A stretch of DNA of 64,000 nt, from contig CAKOMW010000001.1 of the NCBI GenBank assembly GCA_934096805.1, positions 310,001-374,000 on the forward strand, read 5' to 3'. Both the position numbers and the translations under genes were made by a program. The notes beneath the pieces are model-generated. The model made no database searches. It had not been told where the DNA came from and saw only the letters and a list, made by a program, of their open reading frames with translations. This DNA is from an uncultured Bacilli bacterium. Lineage in GTDB: Bacteria; Bacillota_I; Bacilli_A; RF39; UBA660. Position 1 is the stretch's first letter; the number at the start of each line of letters is the position of its first letter. Positions 1 to 11,500 of the stretch are shown here, in pieces.

Positions 1-876
1 TATGAAAAGGATACACATAATGCAAAAAAAGTAATAATCTTAAATGCAGACAAACCAACTATTAGAAAATATACACCTTGGACATCTATTAAAAGAGATA
101 AGGCAAGTTGTACAAAGCAAGAATTCGAAATGGATCAAATGTTTTACTTTAACGTTGGTATTGACCACGTAATTAAAGCACAAACAGTTGATGGAGCACT
201 TGAAGCAATTTGTGAAGAAGGCGCTATTGCATTAACTGAAGAAGGAGATAAATACGTTGCTAGTTTAGTAAAAGGTGGAGTGGATGCAGGAAAGGTAAGT
301 GTAATTGATGGTACATCAGTAACAAAATCAAATGCAGTTGATAAGATTGAAGATGGTTTTGCAGTTCTATACGGAAATAATTGTAAAATCAATGAAACTT
401 ATTATGCTGAATTACATCCTACTTACTTTACAAAAGTAAGACCAAACTTATTAGAACTATATACAGACAACGTAGCAATGGCAAAGAAAGGGTTTGTTGG
501 TAAATATGGCAATGCTTTAGTTTCAATTGAAAACTTATTACCAAAATTAGACCCTACTTACGCAAAAACAAGTGATACTGATATAGTTGAAGGTAAAACT
601 TACTATACAAGAACTGGAGAATCTAGTGCTTATGTTTATACAGAAGTAACAAGCCCAGCTAAAGCATCAATTGGAGATTACTATGAAGTTAGTGGCTATG
701 GAAAAGTATTAAACTTCCTTAGAACAAATAAAGCAGTTGCATTCGCTGAACAAATCGAAAAAGTTAAAAACTATGAAGTTCAAGACGGATTCGAAACAGC
801 ACAAAAAGGTCTTTATGTGTTCGGTGGTTTACTAGTTAGACCAGAAGAAGTAGTTTGCATTAAAACAAGCCTTTAA
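1..876 (+). CDS. Phage major capsid protein, C-terminal part (5' end outside window)
   Basis: The reading frame is open from the first base of the window, so the ATG at 130 is an internal Met and the gene begins upstream. The visible 291 codons encode an acidic, beta-rich protein with an inserted segment near 560-700 (VEGKTYYTR followed by a short beta motif) of a kind found as surface insertions in phage major capsid proteins. It is followed by a terminator and a hairpin and then by head-completion genes, the usual place for the capsid gene. The capsid assignment rests on position and general resemblance; another head protein is possible. Confidence 0.6.
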   Translation, partial: YEKDTHNAKKVIILNADKPTIRKYTPWTSIKRDKASCTKQEFEMDQMFYFNVGIDHVIKAQTVDGALEAICEEGAIALTEEGDKYVASLVKGGVDAGKVSVIDGTSVTKSNAVDKIEDGFAVLYGNNCKINETYYAELHPTYFTKVRPNLLELYTDNVAMAKKGFVGKYGNALVSIENLLPKLDPTYAKTSDTDIVEGKTYYTRTGESSAYVYTEVTSPAKASIGDYYEVSGYGKVLNFLRTNKAVAFAEQIEKVKNYEVQDGFETAQKGLYVFGGLLVRPEEVVCIKTSL

Positions 877-879
877 TAT

Positions 880-903
880 TGAGAGAGAAATCTCTCTTTT
901 TTT
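880..903 (+). terminator. Terminator after the capsid gene
   Basis: GAGAGA, a GAAA loop and TCTCTC form a 6-bp hairpin followed by a run of seven T. It begins four bases after the capsid stop codon and would set capsid mRNA levels above the downstream genes. Confidence 0.7.
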
Positions 904-947
904 CGTGTTAATAGCATAAAGTAGGTGCAATTCCTACAAACACGACC
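904..947 (+). ncRNA. tRNA-like minihelix (T-arm plus acceptor-like stem)
   Basis: CGTGTT (904-909) pairs with AACACG (939-944). Inside, GTAGG (921-925) and CCTAC (933-937) form a 5-bp stem closed by the 7-nt loop TGCAATT. The 5-bp stem, 7-nt loop carrying T54-x-C56-A57-A58-like residues, and an acceptor-like strand starting one base later match the T-arm/acceptor half of a tRNA. D and anticodon arms are replaced by 11 nt, and there is no CCA end. It lies between the capsid terminator and the next ribosome-binding site. The function is unknown; it could be an RNA-processing or mRNA-stability element. Confidence 0.45.
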
Positions 948-961
948 TAGGAGGAATAAAT

Positions 962-1387
962 ATGGAAAACAAAGAAACAAAAGAAAACGTAGAATATTAC
1001 ACATTAAAACCAAGATTAAAACAATTTTTTGGTAGAAAGATAACTAAAAGTTTAACATTCGATGAAAAAACAGATGATAAAAAAATACATCAAACATTAA
1101 AAGATCTGGTATTAACAACAAAAATAAGAGATACAAGAACTATTACAATGCTAATAAATGGCGAAAAAAAGGAAATAAAAACAAAAGAAACAAGCACCAT
1201 AAAACAAAACTTAGTAGAGGGAATGATATTAATTTGGGATGAAAATTGTGGATATATAATCCCACAATACGAAATGACAACATTAAGTGAAATAGAAGAA
1301 GATGTAAAAGCAATGAAAGAAGTGTATGAGGGAGGAAGACAAGATGACGTTAGAGGAGATAAAGACACAAGTACTATCACTGATTGA
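962..1387 (+). CDS. Hypothetical phage structural-region protein (141 aa)
   Basis: The start is preceded by TAGGAGG. The protein is highly charged with a lysine-rich N-terminal half and an acidic C-terminal tail, and has no visible signal peptide or membrane segment. I do not recognise a family. Its place between the capsid gene and a head-tail adaptor-like gene suggests a small head or decoration protein, or a scaffold-like product. The 3' end overlaps the next gene by 44 bases, which points to translational coupling. Confidence 0.55.
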   Translation: MENKETKENVEYYTLKPRLKQFFGRKITKSLTFDEKTDDKKIHQTLKDLVLTTKIRDTRTITMLINGEKKEIKTKETSTIKQNLVEGMILIWDENCGYIIPQYEMTTLSEIEEDVKAMKEVYEGGRQDDVRGDKDTSTITD

Positions 1388-1877
1388 AGAATATGATAGT
1401 GAAACAGCACAAAAGTTAACAAAAGATAGTGATATAGACATTAAATTAAATCATTCTATCGATAACATTCAAGTAGAACTAGCACAAATAAAATCTATAC
1501 CAGCATTAAAAGAAGTTGATACAGAAAAAGATGGACACGAAATATCTATTGATAATGTTTATAAAATCGATAAGATTAGAGAATGTGATTTTGAAGTTTT
1601 GAACAATAAAATTATTCTAGACAATGATTATAATGGAAAAGTAAACATTTATTATAATAAGTTCCCTGAAAAAATAGATTATAACACAGAAAACTCACAT
1701 GTTATGGAACTTACAAGGGATGCACTAGAATGCTTAGTGTATGGTGTAGCGAGTGCTATTTTAAAAGCAGATTTAGCATCGAATTATAGTGTGTATGAGT
1801 ATAAATACCAAGAATTAAAGCAAATGCTTTCAGATGCTAAAACAACTGGCGAAATAAGATTTGTAGAGGAGTTGTGA
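1344..1877 (+). CDS. Putative head-tail adaptor / connector protein
   Basis: The ATG at 1344 is chosen because GGGAGGA lies just upstream; the in-frame ATG at 1326 has no such site. The 177-residue product starts with an alpha-helical segment (EEIKTQVLSLIEEY), has a central beta-rich stretch, and ends in helices with evenly spaced Tyr and Glu. That layout is common in phage head-completion adaptors, which bind under the portal and join the tail. Size and position right after the head genes agree. The family assignment is inferred from layout, not from a diagnostic motif. Confidence 0.45.
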   Translation: MTLEEIKTQVLSLIEEYDSETAQKLTKDSDIDIKLNHSIDNIQVELAQIKSIPALKEVDTEKDGHEISIDNVYKIDKIRECDFEVLNNKIILDNDYNGKVNIYYNKFPEKIDYNTENSHVMELTRDALECLVYGVASAILKADLASNYSVYEYKYQELKQMLSDAKTTGEIRFVEEL

Positions 1878-1881
1878 TCAT

Positions 1882-3624
1882 ATGGCAACATTACCGACTA
1901 ATGATATAAAAACTAAGGCAAGCATTTATCAGAACTTTAGAGGTGTAGATTTCTATAATGAAACAGTACAAACCTATAGAAGCCCTGATAGTGTCAACAT
2001 GTGGAAAAATTATAATTCATCAACCAAAGGAATAGAAACGCGACCAGGTATGACTAAACTAGCATCTTTAGGTTTAGAAGTATTTGGTCTCTTTTTTTAT
2101 GAAATAAACAATGTTACACAAGTATTAGTACACTATGGTACGAAATTGGCAAAATGGAACAACTTTCCAGAAGAACCATCAGAAAATGATTTAAAAGGAA
2201 TATATACAGGAATGAATCCAAAAAAGAGTACAGCATTTATATTTAATAACATTTTGTTTATAAAAGATGGAATAAACTATATAGAATATGATGGAACAAA
2301 TGCCAAAGAAGTAGTAGGAACAATACCTGTTACAACAACACTAAGTTCTCCAAAAGGTGGAGGAGAAAGGCTTAATGCTTACAATATGATTCAATCAAAA
2401 AGAACAAATGAATTCATTGGAGACGGAGAAAGCACAGAGTTTTATCTTGATGCACAAGATTTAGATAGCACATCAGTAGTGGCAGTAGTAGATGGAGTTA
2501 CTATACTTGAAGAAGTTGGATTCAAGGTTGATAGAAAAGAAGGAAAAGTAACATTCAATACACCACCATCAAAACAAGTAGACAATGAAAATAATGTTTC
2601 AATAACTTTTTCAAAAACAATAACAAAAGAAAAAGATAAAATATTTAAAAGCACTTTATCAACAATCTATGATAATAGAATATTTATAAGTGGCAATCAA
2701 GACTATCCAAATGCTCTTTTTTGGAGCGAATTAGAAGACCCCAGATACTTTGCTAGTGACAACTGGACTCCAGAAGGTAGTATGTCAAGAGTAAAAGCAT
2801 TAGTTAACGGATATAATGAACTATTAGTAATCAAAGAACCAAGCCAAGATGGAGCAAGTATCATATCACATACACCAACCCTAGATTATGAAGCAGGAAA
2901 GGTATATCCAGCAGTAGAATCAAATATAAATACTGGATGCATTTCAAAAGCAATTAACTTTAGAGATGATGTAGTGTTCTTATCAAATAGTGGATTAGAA
3001 GCAGTAACTGGAGAAATAACTCAAGAAAGATTGCTTACACATCGTTCTACAATGATTGATAAGAAGATGTTGTCAAACCTAAACTATAAACAAGCAGAAA
3101 TGACTGAATATCAAGGATATTTACTAATTCTTATAGATAGTAAAATATTTTTAGCAGATTCAAGAATGACATTTCAAGACACAAATACTGAGTATGAGTG
3201 GTTTTATTGGGAATTACCATTTAATATAACCTACATGAAAGAAAAAAATAATAAATTATATTTAGCAAATAAAAATGGAGATATATACTTACTATCTGGA
3301 GTGAAAGACGATACAAAAAATATTTATTCTAAATGGGCAACACCAAAAGATAGTTTTGGATATGAGGCATATAGAAAAACCACTAATAAAGGTGGCTCAA
3401 TATTAGAAGTAGAACCAAAAAATGCAATTATTAAAGTTGAAGTAAGAAAAGATTCGGAAGAACCAATCGAAGTAGGTTCTTTTTCTGATGAAAAAGGATA
3501 TATAGTTTTAAAAATAAAACAAAAGAAGTGGCGACAACTACAAATGATTTTTAGTTCCACAAAACCTTTTTCAATTACCAAAGCAACAATGGAAGTATTC
3601 ATTGGTGGATATATAAAAAGATAG
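1882..3624 (+). CDS. Tail nozzle / stabilisation protein, beta-propeller type
   Basis: This 580-residue protein has a repeated beta-strand pattern and the N-terminal motif RSPDSVNMWKNY...IETRPGM. That motif is typical of a phage family resembling short-tail nozzle proteins (P22 gp10 / T7 gp12 class), in which a beta-propeller hub lies below the portal. Further repeats such as YDNRIFISGN and LYLANKNGDIYLLSG look like propeller blades. It follows the adaptor gene by 4 bases with GAGGAG upstream. A podovirus-type tail role is inferred from this family and from the absence of tape-measure and tail-tube genes nearby. Confidence 0.55.
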   Translation: MATLPTNDIKTKASIYQNFRGVDFYNETVQTYRSPDSVNMWKNYNSSTKGIETRPGMTKLASLGLEVFGLFFYEINNVTQVLVHYGTKLAKWNNFPEEPSENDLKGIYTGMNPKKSTAFIFNNILFIKDGINYIEYDGTNAKEVVGTIPVTTTLSSPKGGGERLNAYNMIQSKRTNEFIGDGESTEFYLDAQDLDSTSVVAVVDGVTILEEVGFKVDRKEGKVTFNTPPSKQVDNENNVSITFSKTITKEKDKIFKSTLSTIYDNRIFISGNQDYPNALFWSELEDPRYFASDNWTPEGSMSRVKALVNGYNELLVIKEPSQDGASIISHTPTLDYEAGKVYPAVESNINTGCISKAINFRDDVVFLSNSGLEAVTGEITQERLLTHRSTMIDKKMLSNLNYKQAEMTEYQGYLLILIDSKIFLADSRMTFQDTNTEYEWFYWELPFNITYMKEKNNKLYLANKNGDIYLLSGVKDDTKNIYSKWATPKDSFGYEAYRKTTNKGGSILEVEPKNAIIKVEVRKDSEEPIEVGSFSDEKGYIVLKIKQKKWRQLQMIFSSTKPFSITKATMEVFIGGYIKR

Positions 3625-3636
3625 GAGGAATATGCA

Positions 3637-4389
3637 ATGTTATATGGAACAAATACAAGAGTAAAAGGCAATGAAAAAGCAAGAAATGATGCTTTAGCAG
3701 AGTCAAATAGAGTTTATGAACAAGCAATGGCTAACAATAACACTATTATGGAAAAGAATAATACCTATGCGGATGAGTACTTAAAGAAAAATAGTGAAAT
3801 GCTAGACGCACAGACAGATTTAGATATAAATAAGATAAATCAACAAAAACAAAAAGCACAAAGCAACTTAGATAAGACACAAAAAGACATAAATAAAACA
3901 TATATAAATAGCACTAACAAATATGGAATAGAAGCAGAGCAAAGAGCAATGCAAGGTATCTCTGGTGGTGCAATCTCAATGAAAAACTTAACAAAGTTTG
4001 AAACGCAACAAAAATCATTAGGAGAAGCAAGAACAAACACTAATCAAATAATGCAAGAATTAAACAATCAAATATCTCAAGCAAGAATGGAAAACAGTTC
4101 CAAAAAGGCAGGTTATTCATTAGAAGTTGCAAAAATGAAGTTGGAATCACAAATAGATAATATTCAAAGAAAGTCTAACTTGATGGTGGAACAACTACAA
4201 AGTAAACAAAACCTCAATAATACATTTGATAGTATGTACATGCAAATAGTAGACCAAATAAATGCAGAAAAGGACAGAGCGGAAAGCAAGAGACAATTTG
4301 AAAAACAACTAGCTTATCAAAAGAAACAAGACAAAATAACAAATGATTATGCTAAAAAAGAATTGGCAATAAGAAAAAAATATGGTTAG
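3637..4389 (+). CDS. Coiled-coil phage protein, candidate ejection protein (copy 1)
   Basis: The 250 residues are rich in Gln, Asn, Lys and Glu and almost entirely predicted coiled coil, with a short Gly-rich break near residues 103-115 (MQGISGGAIS). AGGAGG precedes the start. It resembles the next gene in layout: N-terminal helix, a Gly/Ala-containing hinge, then NNQISQAR in this copy and NNQIAQAK in the other, so the two look like diverged duplicates. Lying between the nozzle gene and the giant polyvalent gene, they are candidates for internal virion proteins ejected with the DNA. No enzymatic motif is visible. Confidence 0.45.
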   Translation: MLYGTNTRVKGNEKARNDALAESNRVYEQAMANNNTIMEKNNTYADEYLKKNSEMLDAQTDLDINKINQQKQKAQSNLDKTQKDINKTYINSTNKYGIEAEQRAMQGISGGAISMKNLTKFETQQKSLGEARTNTNQIMQELNNQISQARMENSSKKAGYSLEVAKMKLESQIDNIQRKSNLMVEQLQSKQNLNNTFDSMYMQIVDQINAEKDRAESKRQFEKQLAYQKKQDKITNDYAKKELAIRKKYG

Positions 4390-4398
4390 GAGGCAATT

Positions 4399-5493
4399 AT
4401 GAGTAATGAAGAAATTATAAATAAAAGAAATCAGGCAATAAAAGAGGCAAATGGAGTATATAATCAAATAATTAATGAACAAACAGATTTGGTTAATAAT
4501 CAAGGCAATCAAATAGATGATTATATGAAGAATTCAAAAGACACTATAAATCAAGATATTAATAAGAATGTTAGTGAATTACAAAATGTTTCTGAACAGG
4601 CAAAAAGGGAGCAAGAAGCCGAAAAACAAGCAATAATGAAGAATTACACTAACTACACAAATAATGTTGATGAGACAACACGAATTGGGGCGTTAAACAG
4701 TGTTAGGAATAGAATGAATGAATCTGATGCAAGTTTGCAAGATGTAATTCAAGAATATAACAATCAAATTGCTCAAGCCAAAATAACAGGTCAGTCAATA
4801 ATTGCTCAAAATGCTTTAGAAATGTTAAAAGAAAAAGTTGATCTGTATACAACAGGAGTAGAAATGAACAATAATATGTTAATAGCAAATGACAACAATA
4901 AACTTCAGTTAACAAAAGATTATGCTAACCTAGACAAACAATATTCAAGCGTTAACAATGATTATTTAGATAGACAAAATGAAATAAACCAATTTGATAC
5001 TGAAATGAAATATAAAAATCAACAATTAAATACTCAAAAGAAATTAAAAGAACAAGAATATCAATTAGCATTAAAAGAAGCTAAAAAAGCTTATTATTCT
5101 TCACGTTCACGTAGGAGCGGAAGTTCTAGTGGTGGGTATGCATTAACTGATACTAGTAGTGGACAAAAAGTAACAAACACTGCAAAAAACTCAAAAAATT
5201 ATAATGTAAATGGTAATTCTACATATTATTGTAATTACACTCCAGTAGGATTAACAAAAAGTGGAACCAAAGCGTTTAGCAATTTATCTTCTAAAGTGAA
5301 TAAAACTGGCTCAGTAACATTGTCAGAAATAGAAAGCGCAGTAAAAGGTTTAAGCAAAAATGACCAAGGATTGATACTTAAGGCATTTAAAACAGGAAAA
5401 ACAAAGCCAGTTAGTAAAAATAAAACGTCTAGCAAGGGCTATGCAACATTTGCAACTAAAACAAAACAAAAAAAATATTCAGGTGGAAGATAG
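4399..5493 (+). CDS. Coiled-coil phage protein, candidate ejection protein (copy 2)
   Basis: The 364-residue product has about 230 residues of coiled coil related to the preceding gene, then a Ser/Arg-rich basic linker (SSRSRRSGSSSGG) and a C-terminal Lys/Ser/Thr-rich domain of about 120 residues ending in a basic tail. The added basic domain could contact DNA. The start is 10 bases after the previous stop with TAGGAGG upstream. Internal virion or pilot function is inferred from position and composition only. Confidence 0.45.
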   Translation: MSNEEIINKRNQAIKEANGVYNQIINEQTDLVNNQGNQIDDYMKNSKDTINQDINKNVSELQNVSEQAKREQEAEKQAIMKNYTNYTNNVDETTRIGALNSVRNRMNESDASLQDVIQEYNNQIAQAKITGQSIIAQNALEMLKEKVDLYTTGVEMNNNMLIANDNNKLQLTKDYANLDKQYSSVNNDYLDRQNEINQFDTEMKYKNQQLNTQKKLKEQEYQLALKEAKKAYYSSRSRRSGSSSGGYALTDTSSGQKVTNTAKNSKNYNVNGNSTYYCNYTPVGLTKSGTKAFSNLSSKVNKTGSVTLSEIESAVKGLSKNDQGLILKAFKTGKTKPVSKNKTSSKGYATFATKTKQKKYSGGR

Positions 5494-5505
5494 GAGGTAA
5501 TCATT

Positions 5506-8500
5506 ATGGCGACTGCATTAGATGCGCTAAGGAAAAAAATGAAACTCGAAAGTGATGAGTATTACAATAAGTTAAGAATCAAGAGGAGCTTAGAAGAAGG
5601 TGCATACAATAGAATCAAGCAAGAAATAAAAGTAAATAATCAGTCAAAAAAAAATCTAAGAAATAAGCTTAGAAACGAACAAAACAGAATATTAAAAAGT
5701 CCTGAAGAAATATACTCGTTCAACTCCAACAACAATTATTTTAATATTAATCAGAGACAAAATGAAAGAAAAAACAAAGATAAAATTGCACAAGAACAAG
5801 CAAGACAAGAGTTAACAAAAAATCAACAATTTTTAAAATCATCGAAAACTAATAAACAACTGCAAGAAGCAATTAATAGGGGTAATTTGTTAGAATATCA
5901 AAGAAATGCCTATGAAGTAAAAAATGATGATGTTGATTTTTTAGATAAAATAAACATAGGAAAATCGTATTTGGCAGGCTTAGAAAGTGCATTAGATAAT
6001 CCATATATACTAAACAAAACCAAGAAATACATAGATGAAAATGGTAATACTTATTATTTGCCATCCAAAAAACAAATGGAAAGTTCAAAGTTAAATGAAA
6101 ATATGGGAACCATTGGCAAAGCAATTCATGGCGGAATTCAATCATTAGGACAAATGACACCAGCTATGATTACATCAGTATTACCAGGAGGAAATATCTT
6201 AGGACCTGCTACTACATTTACAACAACTATGAATAGTGCAAAAATGCAAAAATTAGTGGAGGGTTACTCTGATGAACAGGCAACAAAATATGCTATAGTG
6301 AATGCAGGATTAGAAACTGCTCTTGGCAAAGCATTAGGTGGAGCAACAAAAATAATGGGTGGTAAAAGTAGCGCTTTATCAGGAAATATAAGCAAACTAA
6401 CAAGTAAGGTAATTAAAAATAAAGGAGTTAATTCATTTGTATCGAATCTAACAGCAGAAGGAATAGAAGAAGAACTGCAATATGTTTTAAATCCTATTAA
6501 TGAATATGTGACATTAGGCAAATATAATAACATAGGAGAAGCGCTATCAACATTAGAAGCAGATGAAGCCCTAGTGACGGCACTATCTACGTTAGTTACA
6601 ATTGGGTTAACCGAAGGACCAAGTGCAATAACAGAAAGCAAGATGCAAAAACAAATAGATTCATTAAATAAACAATACAATTTAGATTTGAAATTAAAAG
6701 ATACATTAGATTCTGCTACAAAAACAGAAATAGTAAGAAAAAAGAAAGAACAACAATTAGAAGAAATTGAAGCAAGACACCTACAATTAGAACAACAATA
6801 TCAAAATAATGAAATAACCGAAACAGATTACAATCAAGAAATAGAAAATATAAACAATGAATTAAAAACATTCAAAGAAGACAATGATAACGATATAACT
6901 GACCCGATTATAGAAACACAAGCAGAAAAGGAAATATTAGATAACAAATTAAATAGCGGTTATATAACACAAGAAAAATATGATGCCGAGATAAGTAAAT
7001 TAAAAAATAAATTAGAAGAAGTAAACCCTAAAATAAAAAACTTCAGAGAAAGTTCTAGAAAATATTGGGAACAAAAAAAACAAACAAAAGAAGTAGAAAA
7101 AATTATAGAAAAAATTATTACAGAAAAAGACTACAATGTAACTTTAGATCCAACCATCAAAACATCATATGGTCAGGCAGTAGCAGGAAAAATAACTACA
7201 AATGACAATGGGGAAGTTGACATTAAATTAAATCCTGATTCAGATAGAATAGCAGAGTTCTTAATTGTACACGAAGTAACACATGCTATAGAAACAAATG
7301 AAATGAGAAACTTAGTCATAGACTTTGCAAGTAAAAACAAAGAGTTTAATAATGCTTTACAAGACTTAAAAAATACTTATAGAACCAATGATGTATCAGA
7401 TGAAGTACTAGCAGACATATCAGGACAACTACTGGGAAATCAAGAGTTTATTAATAGCTTAACTATAGAAAATACACCACAATCTAGAAACATAATTAAA
7501 ACAATATATGAATCATTAAAAAGAATGCTAAACCAACTTACATCAAATGGAAGATATAAAAACTTTGTACAAGATTTAGAATCAAAGTGGAGAGAGGCAT
7601 ATAGTAATATAACTGCAGAACAATCAGTTGATAATTTAATTGGAAGCAAAAAGTTTCATTTGAGTGAAAATGCTATGAATGAAGTAAATGATACCCTTAA
7701 CAATCCTAATACTGATATTAATTCGATGGTTAAATTAAGAGATTTTACTCCTGCACAATTGGTACAACTTGGAGTTAAGAATCTTCCAATGTTAGTAAGG
7801 AAAGGACATTTAAGAGAAAATATTTTAACAAGTGCTGAGGCCCAAAGCAAGGGGTATAGTATAAAAGGTAAGCATTATCATGGTTTAGGAATTGATACAT
7901 ATATGAATGCAATAGATTCATTAGATAATCCTATTGCAGTATATCGATACACAGATAAGGGAAACTATTCTAAAGATAATTTTATTGTTTTAACCCAAGT
8001 AAAAGATAGTTCTAATAATAACATTATAGTTCCGATTGAAATTAACAAAAAAGGTCAATACAACAAAATAGAACTTGACATCAATAGAATAAAAACGACA
8101 TATGGTAGGGAAACTAAAAATTATTTTGCAAACAAAGTACAAAATAATGAATTAATTGAAATTTATAACAAAAAAAGAAGTGCTAAACCTTCCATGCAAT
8201 CTGGAAGCTTCAACACTTCAACTACAGATAATATACCACAATCAAACACAAAAGTCAATAGTGATATATCATCTACTAAATATTCTATGCAAAATACTAA
8301 AAATAATGCACAGGAACTAGATAATAGTTCTTTTTCTTTGGAACAAAGAGTTTCTGGAAATGAATTATTGAATGCACAAGACTTAATAGAAGAAATAAAA
8401 TCGGTAGGTGCAAAAATAGATAAGAATGGTTATGTAACCGTATATCATCAAACAACAGAAGAAAATGCTGATAAAATAAAACAAAGTGGAAAAATGATAG

Positions 8501-11500
8501 CCAATGAAGATTCTGTTTATTTTAGTACATCTAAAAATGCTTCTCAGAGTGAAGGCAGGGGACAAACAAAACTAGAATTTAAAATTCCAGCAGAAAAACT
8601 TATTTTAGATGATATATTTAGCGATAATGCCGATGTCAAAATAAAATTAAATAGTAATAAAGAATTAGATATATCAGATTATATTATCAGTAAGAACAGA
8701 AGTTCTGTTTCTAATAATCATAATGCAAAAGTAGAAAAAAACTCTATTAAAGAAAAACCACTGTGGCAAAAGTTTTTGGATGATAACTATAAAACATATG
8801 GCACACGTACAAAGATGTCTGATTTGAGGAAAAACAACACTTCTAATACAAATACACTTCAAAAAGTAAAAACAACTGAAAATGAGGTTAAAAACGCGAT
8901 AGAGCCTATTAAACAAGAAGTAAAATCAATATCAGAGCAAATAAGTGAATTAAAACAAAGTTTGAAAGTTATGAATCCCAATGAAATATCAAAACTAACA
9001 AGACAAGATGCGAATACTACACCTAAATTACCAATAAAAAATGTATCAACTGGAAAAGGAGAGAGTTCTTTTTACAAAAACGTTACTGAAAAAACAAAAA
9101 TGTTGAGTGAAGAAGCAAGAGATCTATTAGGCGCTGAAAAAGATATTGCTTATTATAAAGAAGTAACAAATGAAGAATCACTTTCAAAAGCGCTTGAAAA
9201 ATTAGATAAAAATGGTGCTAATGAAACTTTAAATTGGTTTAATAAAGAAAGCAAAAATGCTAACTCTGTTGATGTAGCAGAAGGCTGGATTTTGATGAAA
9301 CAATATGAAAATAACAAAGATTATGATGGTATGGTACAAGTCGCGAAGAAACTTCGTGAAATTGGTACAGAAGCAGGTCAAACAGTTCAAGCATTTAACA
9401 TTATGAATAGATTGACTCCTGAAGGTATGGTAAAATATGCTCAAAGTGAATTAACTGAAGCCTATGAAAAAATGGTTAAAAATAAGACAAAGGAATGGAT
9501 AGATGTTAATAAAAACAAGTTTGCATTAACACCACAAGAAACTCAGTTCATAGTAGAAACTATGCAAGAAGTATCTAAAATGGAAGACGGATACGAAAAA
9601 AGAGTAAAACTCGCTGAAATACAAAAACTAATGACTGATAAATTACCTCCAGAAAGAGGAGCAGGTATAAAAGCGTGGATGAGAATATCAATGCTTTTTA
9701 ATCCAAAAACTCAAGTGAGAAATGTCGTAGGTAATGCATTAATAGCACCAGTAAACACATTTAGTGATTTATTCGCATCAAAAATAGATAAAGCAGTTTC
9801 AAAAAGGACTGGCGTTAGAACAACTGGAGCGACGAAAACAAAAATGTACTTAAAAGGAATGAAGGCAGGAATGTATCAATCGTATAATGACTTCAAAAAA
9901 GGAATAAATACTAGAAATATGGAAGGCAATAGATTTGAAATAGGACAAGGAAAATCTTTCAATGATAATAAAAAAATAGGTAATGCTTTAAATAAAGTGG
10001 ACAACCTTTTATCATTTATGCTAGATGCTGGTGACAGAATGTTTTACGAAGCATCATTTACTAATTCAATTAATAATCAACTAGTTTTAAATAACACAAC
10101 AGAAGTTACTCAAGATATGATAGATATAGCAACACAAGAAGCATTATCTAGGACATGGCAAGATAATAATAAGTTCACAAACTTTGTCCTAAGTGCAAGA
10201 AAAGGTTTAAATAATTTTATAGGTACTGAAAATTTTGGGCTTGGCGATGTGTTGATTCCGTTTGCAAAAACACCAGCAAACTTAACAAAAGCAATAGTAG
10301 ACTATTCACCAGTCGGAGTAGTTAATGCGATAACTAAAGGTAATAACTTAAGAAAGTCATTATCAAATGGCCAATACACTGCACAAATGCAACATGAATT
10401 TGTTCAAACATTAGGTAAAGCAACAGCAGGTACAATGTTGTATGTCCTAGGAATTGCATTGGCAAAAGCGGGTATATCAAGTGGCGAAAGTGATGATGAC
10501 AAAGATGTTGCTAGCTTCTTAAAAAATACACTTGGTGTTAGCTCATATTCAATAAAAATTGGAGACAAGTCCTTTACGTATGATTGGGCACAACCAATAG
10601 CATCACCGTTTTCAATAACTGCAAATATAGTTAATTCACAAAACAAAGAAAAGGCATTAGCTGAAAGTATAGTTGGTAACCTCGACACTGCAGGAGCTAT
10701 ACTTTTAGAACAATCATTTTTGCAAAGTATTAATGATGTATTGAATAATACTGATGGAGCAATTTCTGGATTAATACAACAAGTACTAGATTTACCAGCA
10801 AGAGCAATACCGACTTTCTCAAAACAAATTGCAGATTTAATAGATGGTACACAACGAACAACATTCGAAAAGAATAAGCCATTAGCAACTGCTAAAAATA
10901 AAGTTATATCAAAACTTCCTGTAGCAAGCAAAACTTTAGCACCGACTGTTGATACTTTAGGTAGAGAAATTCAAAAATATGGTGGAAAAAACGGTTTCTT
11001 CAACGTCTTTTTGAATCCTGCTAATGTTAATAGTGAGAATATAAGTGAATCAGCAAAAGAAATATATAGAGTTTATCAAGAAACATCCGATAAAACAATT
11101 TTCCCTAGAATTCCAGAATACACATACAAAGATAGTGACGGTAACAAAATAATATTATCTTCAAAACAAAGAAGCGATTTTCAAAAAATATCAGGCAAAA
11201 TAGTAGAAACATCGGTTGAAGAACTGTTGCAAAATAAACAATATAACAAGTTATCAGATGAAGATAAAGCTAGTGTCATTAAAAATATAGTGGATTATGC
11301 CTATAACAAAGGGAGATTAGATATAACTGGCATACCGATGTCAAAAAAATACAATAAAATCAATAAATATATCAAAAATGGTGGAACAGTAACTAATTAT
11401 TATTTAAACAAGGAAGAAGTAGACTATTCTTTAAAATATCCATCACAATATAAATATATAACTTCTATTACTGATTATAATACCTATAAAAAGTATAAGA

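Noticed and set aside
130..132. ATG at 130 as the start of the first phage gene
   Set aside because: The same frame is open back to base 1 with no ribosome-binding site before 130, so the gene enters from the left.
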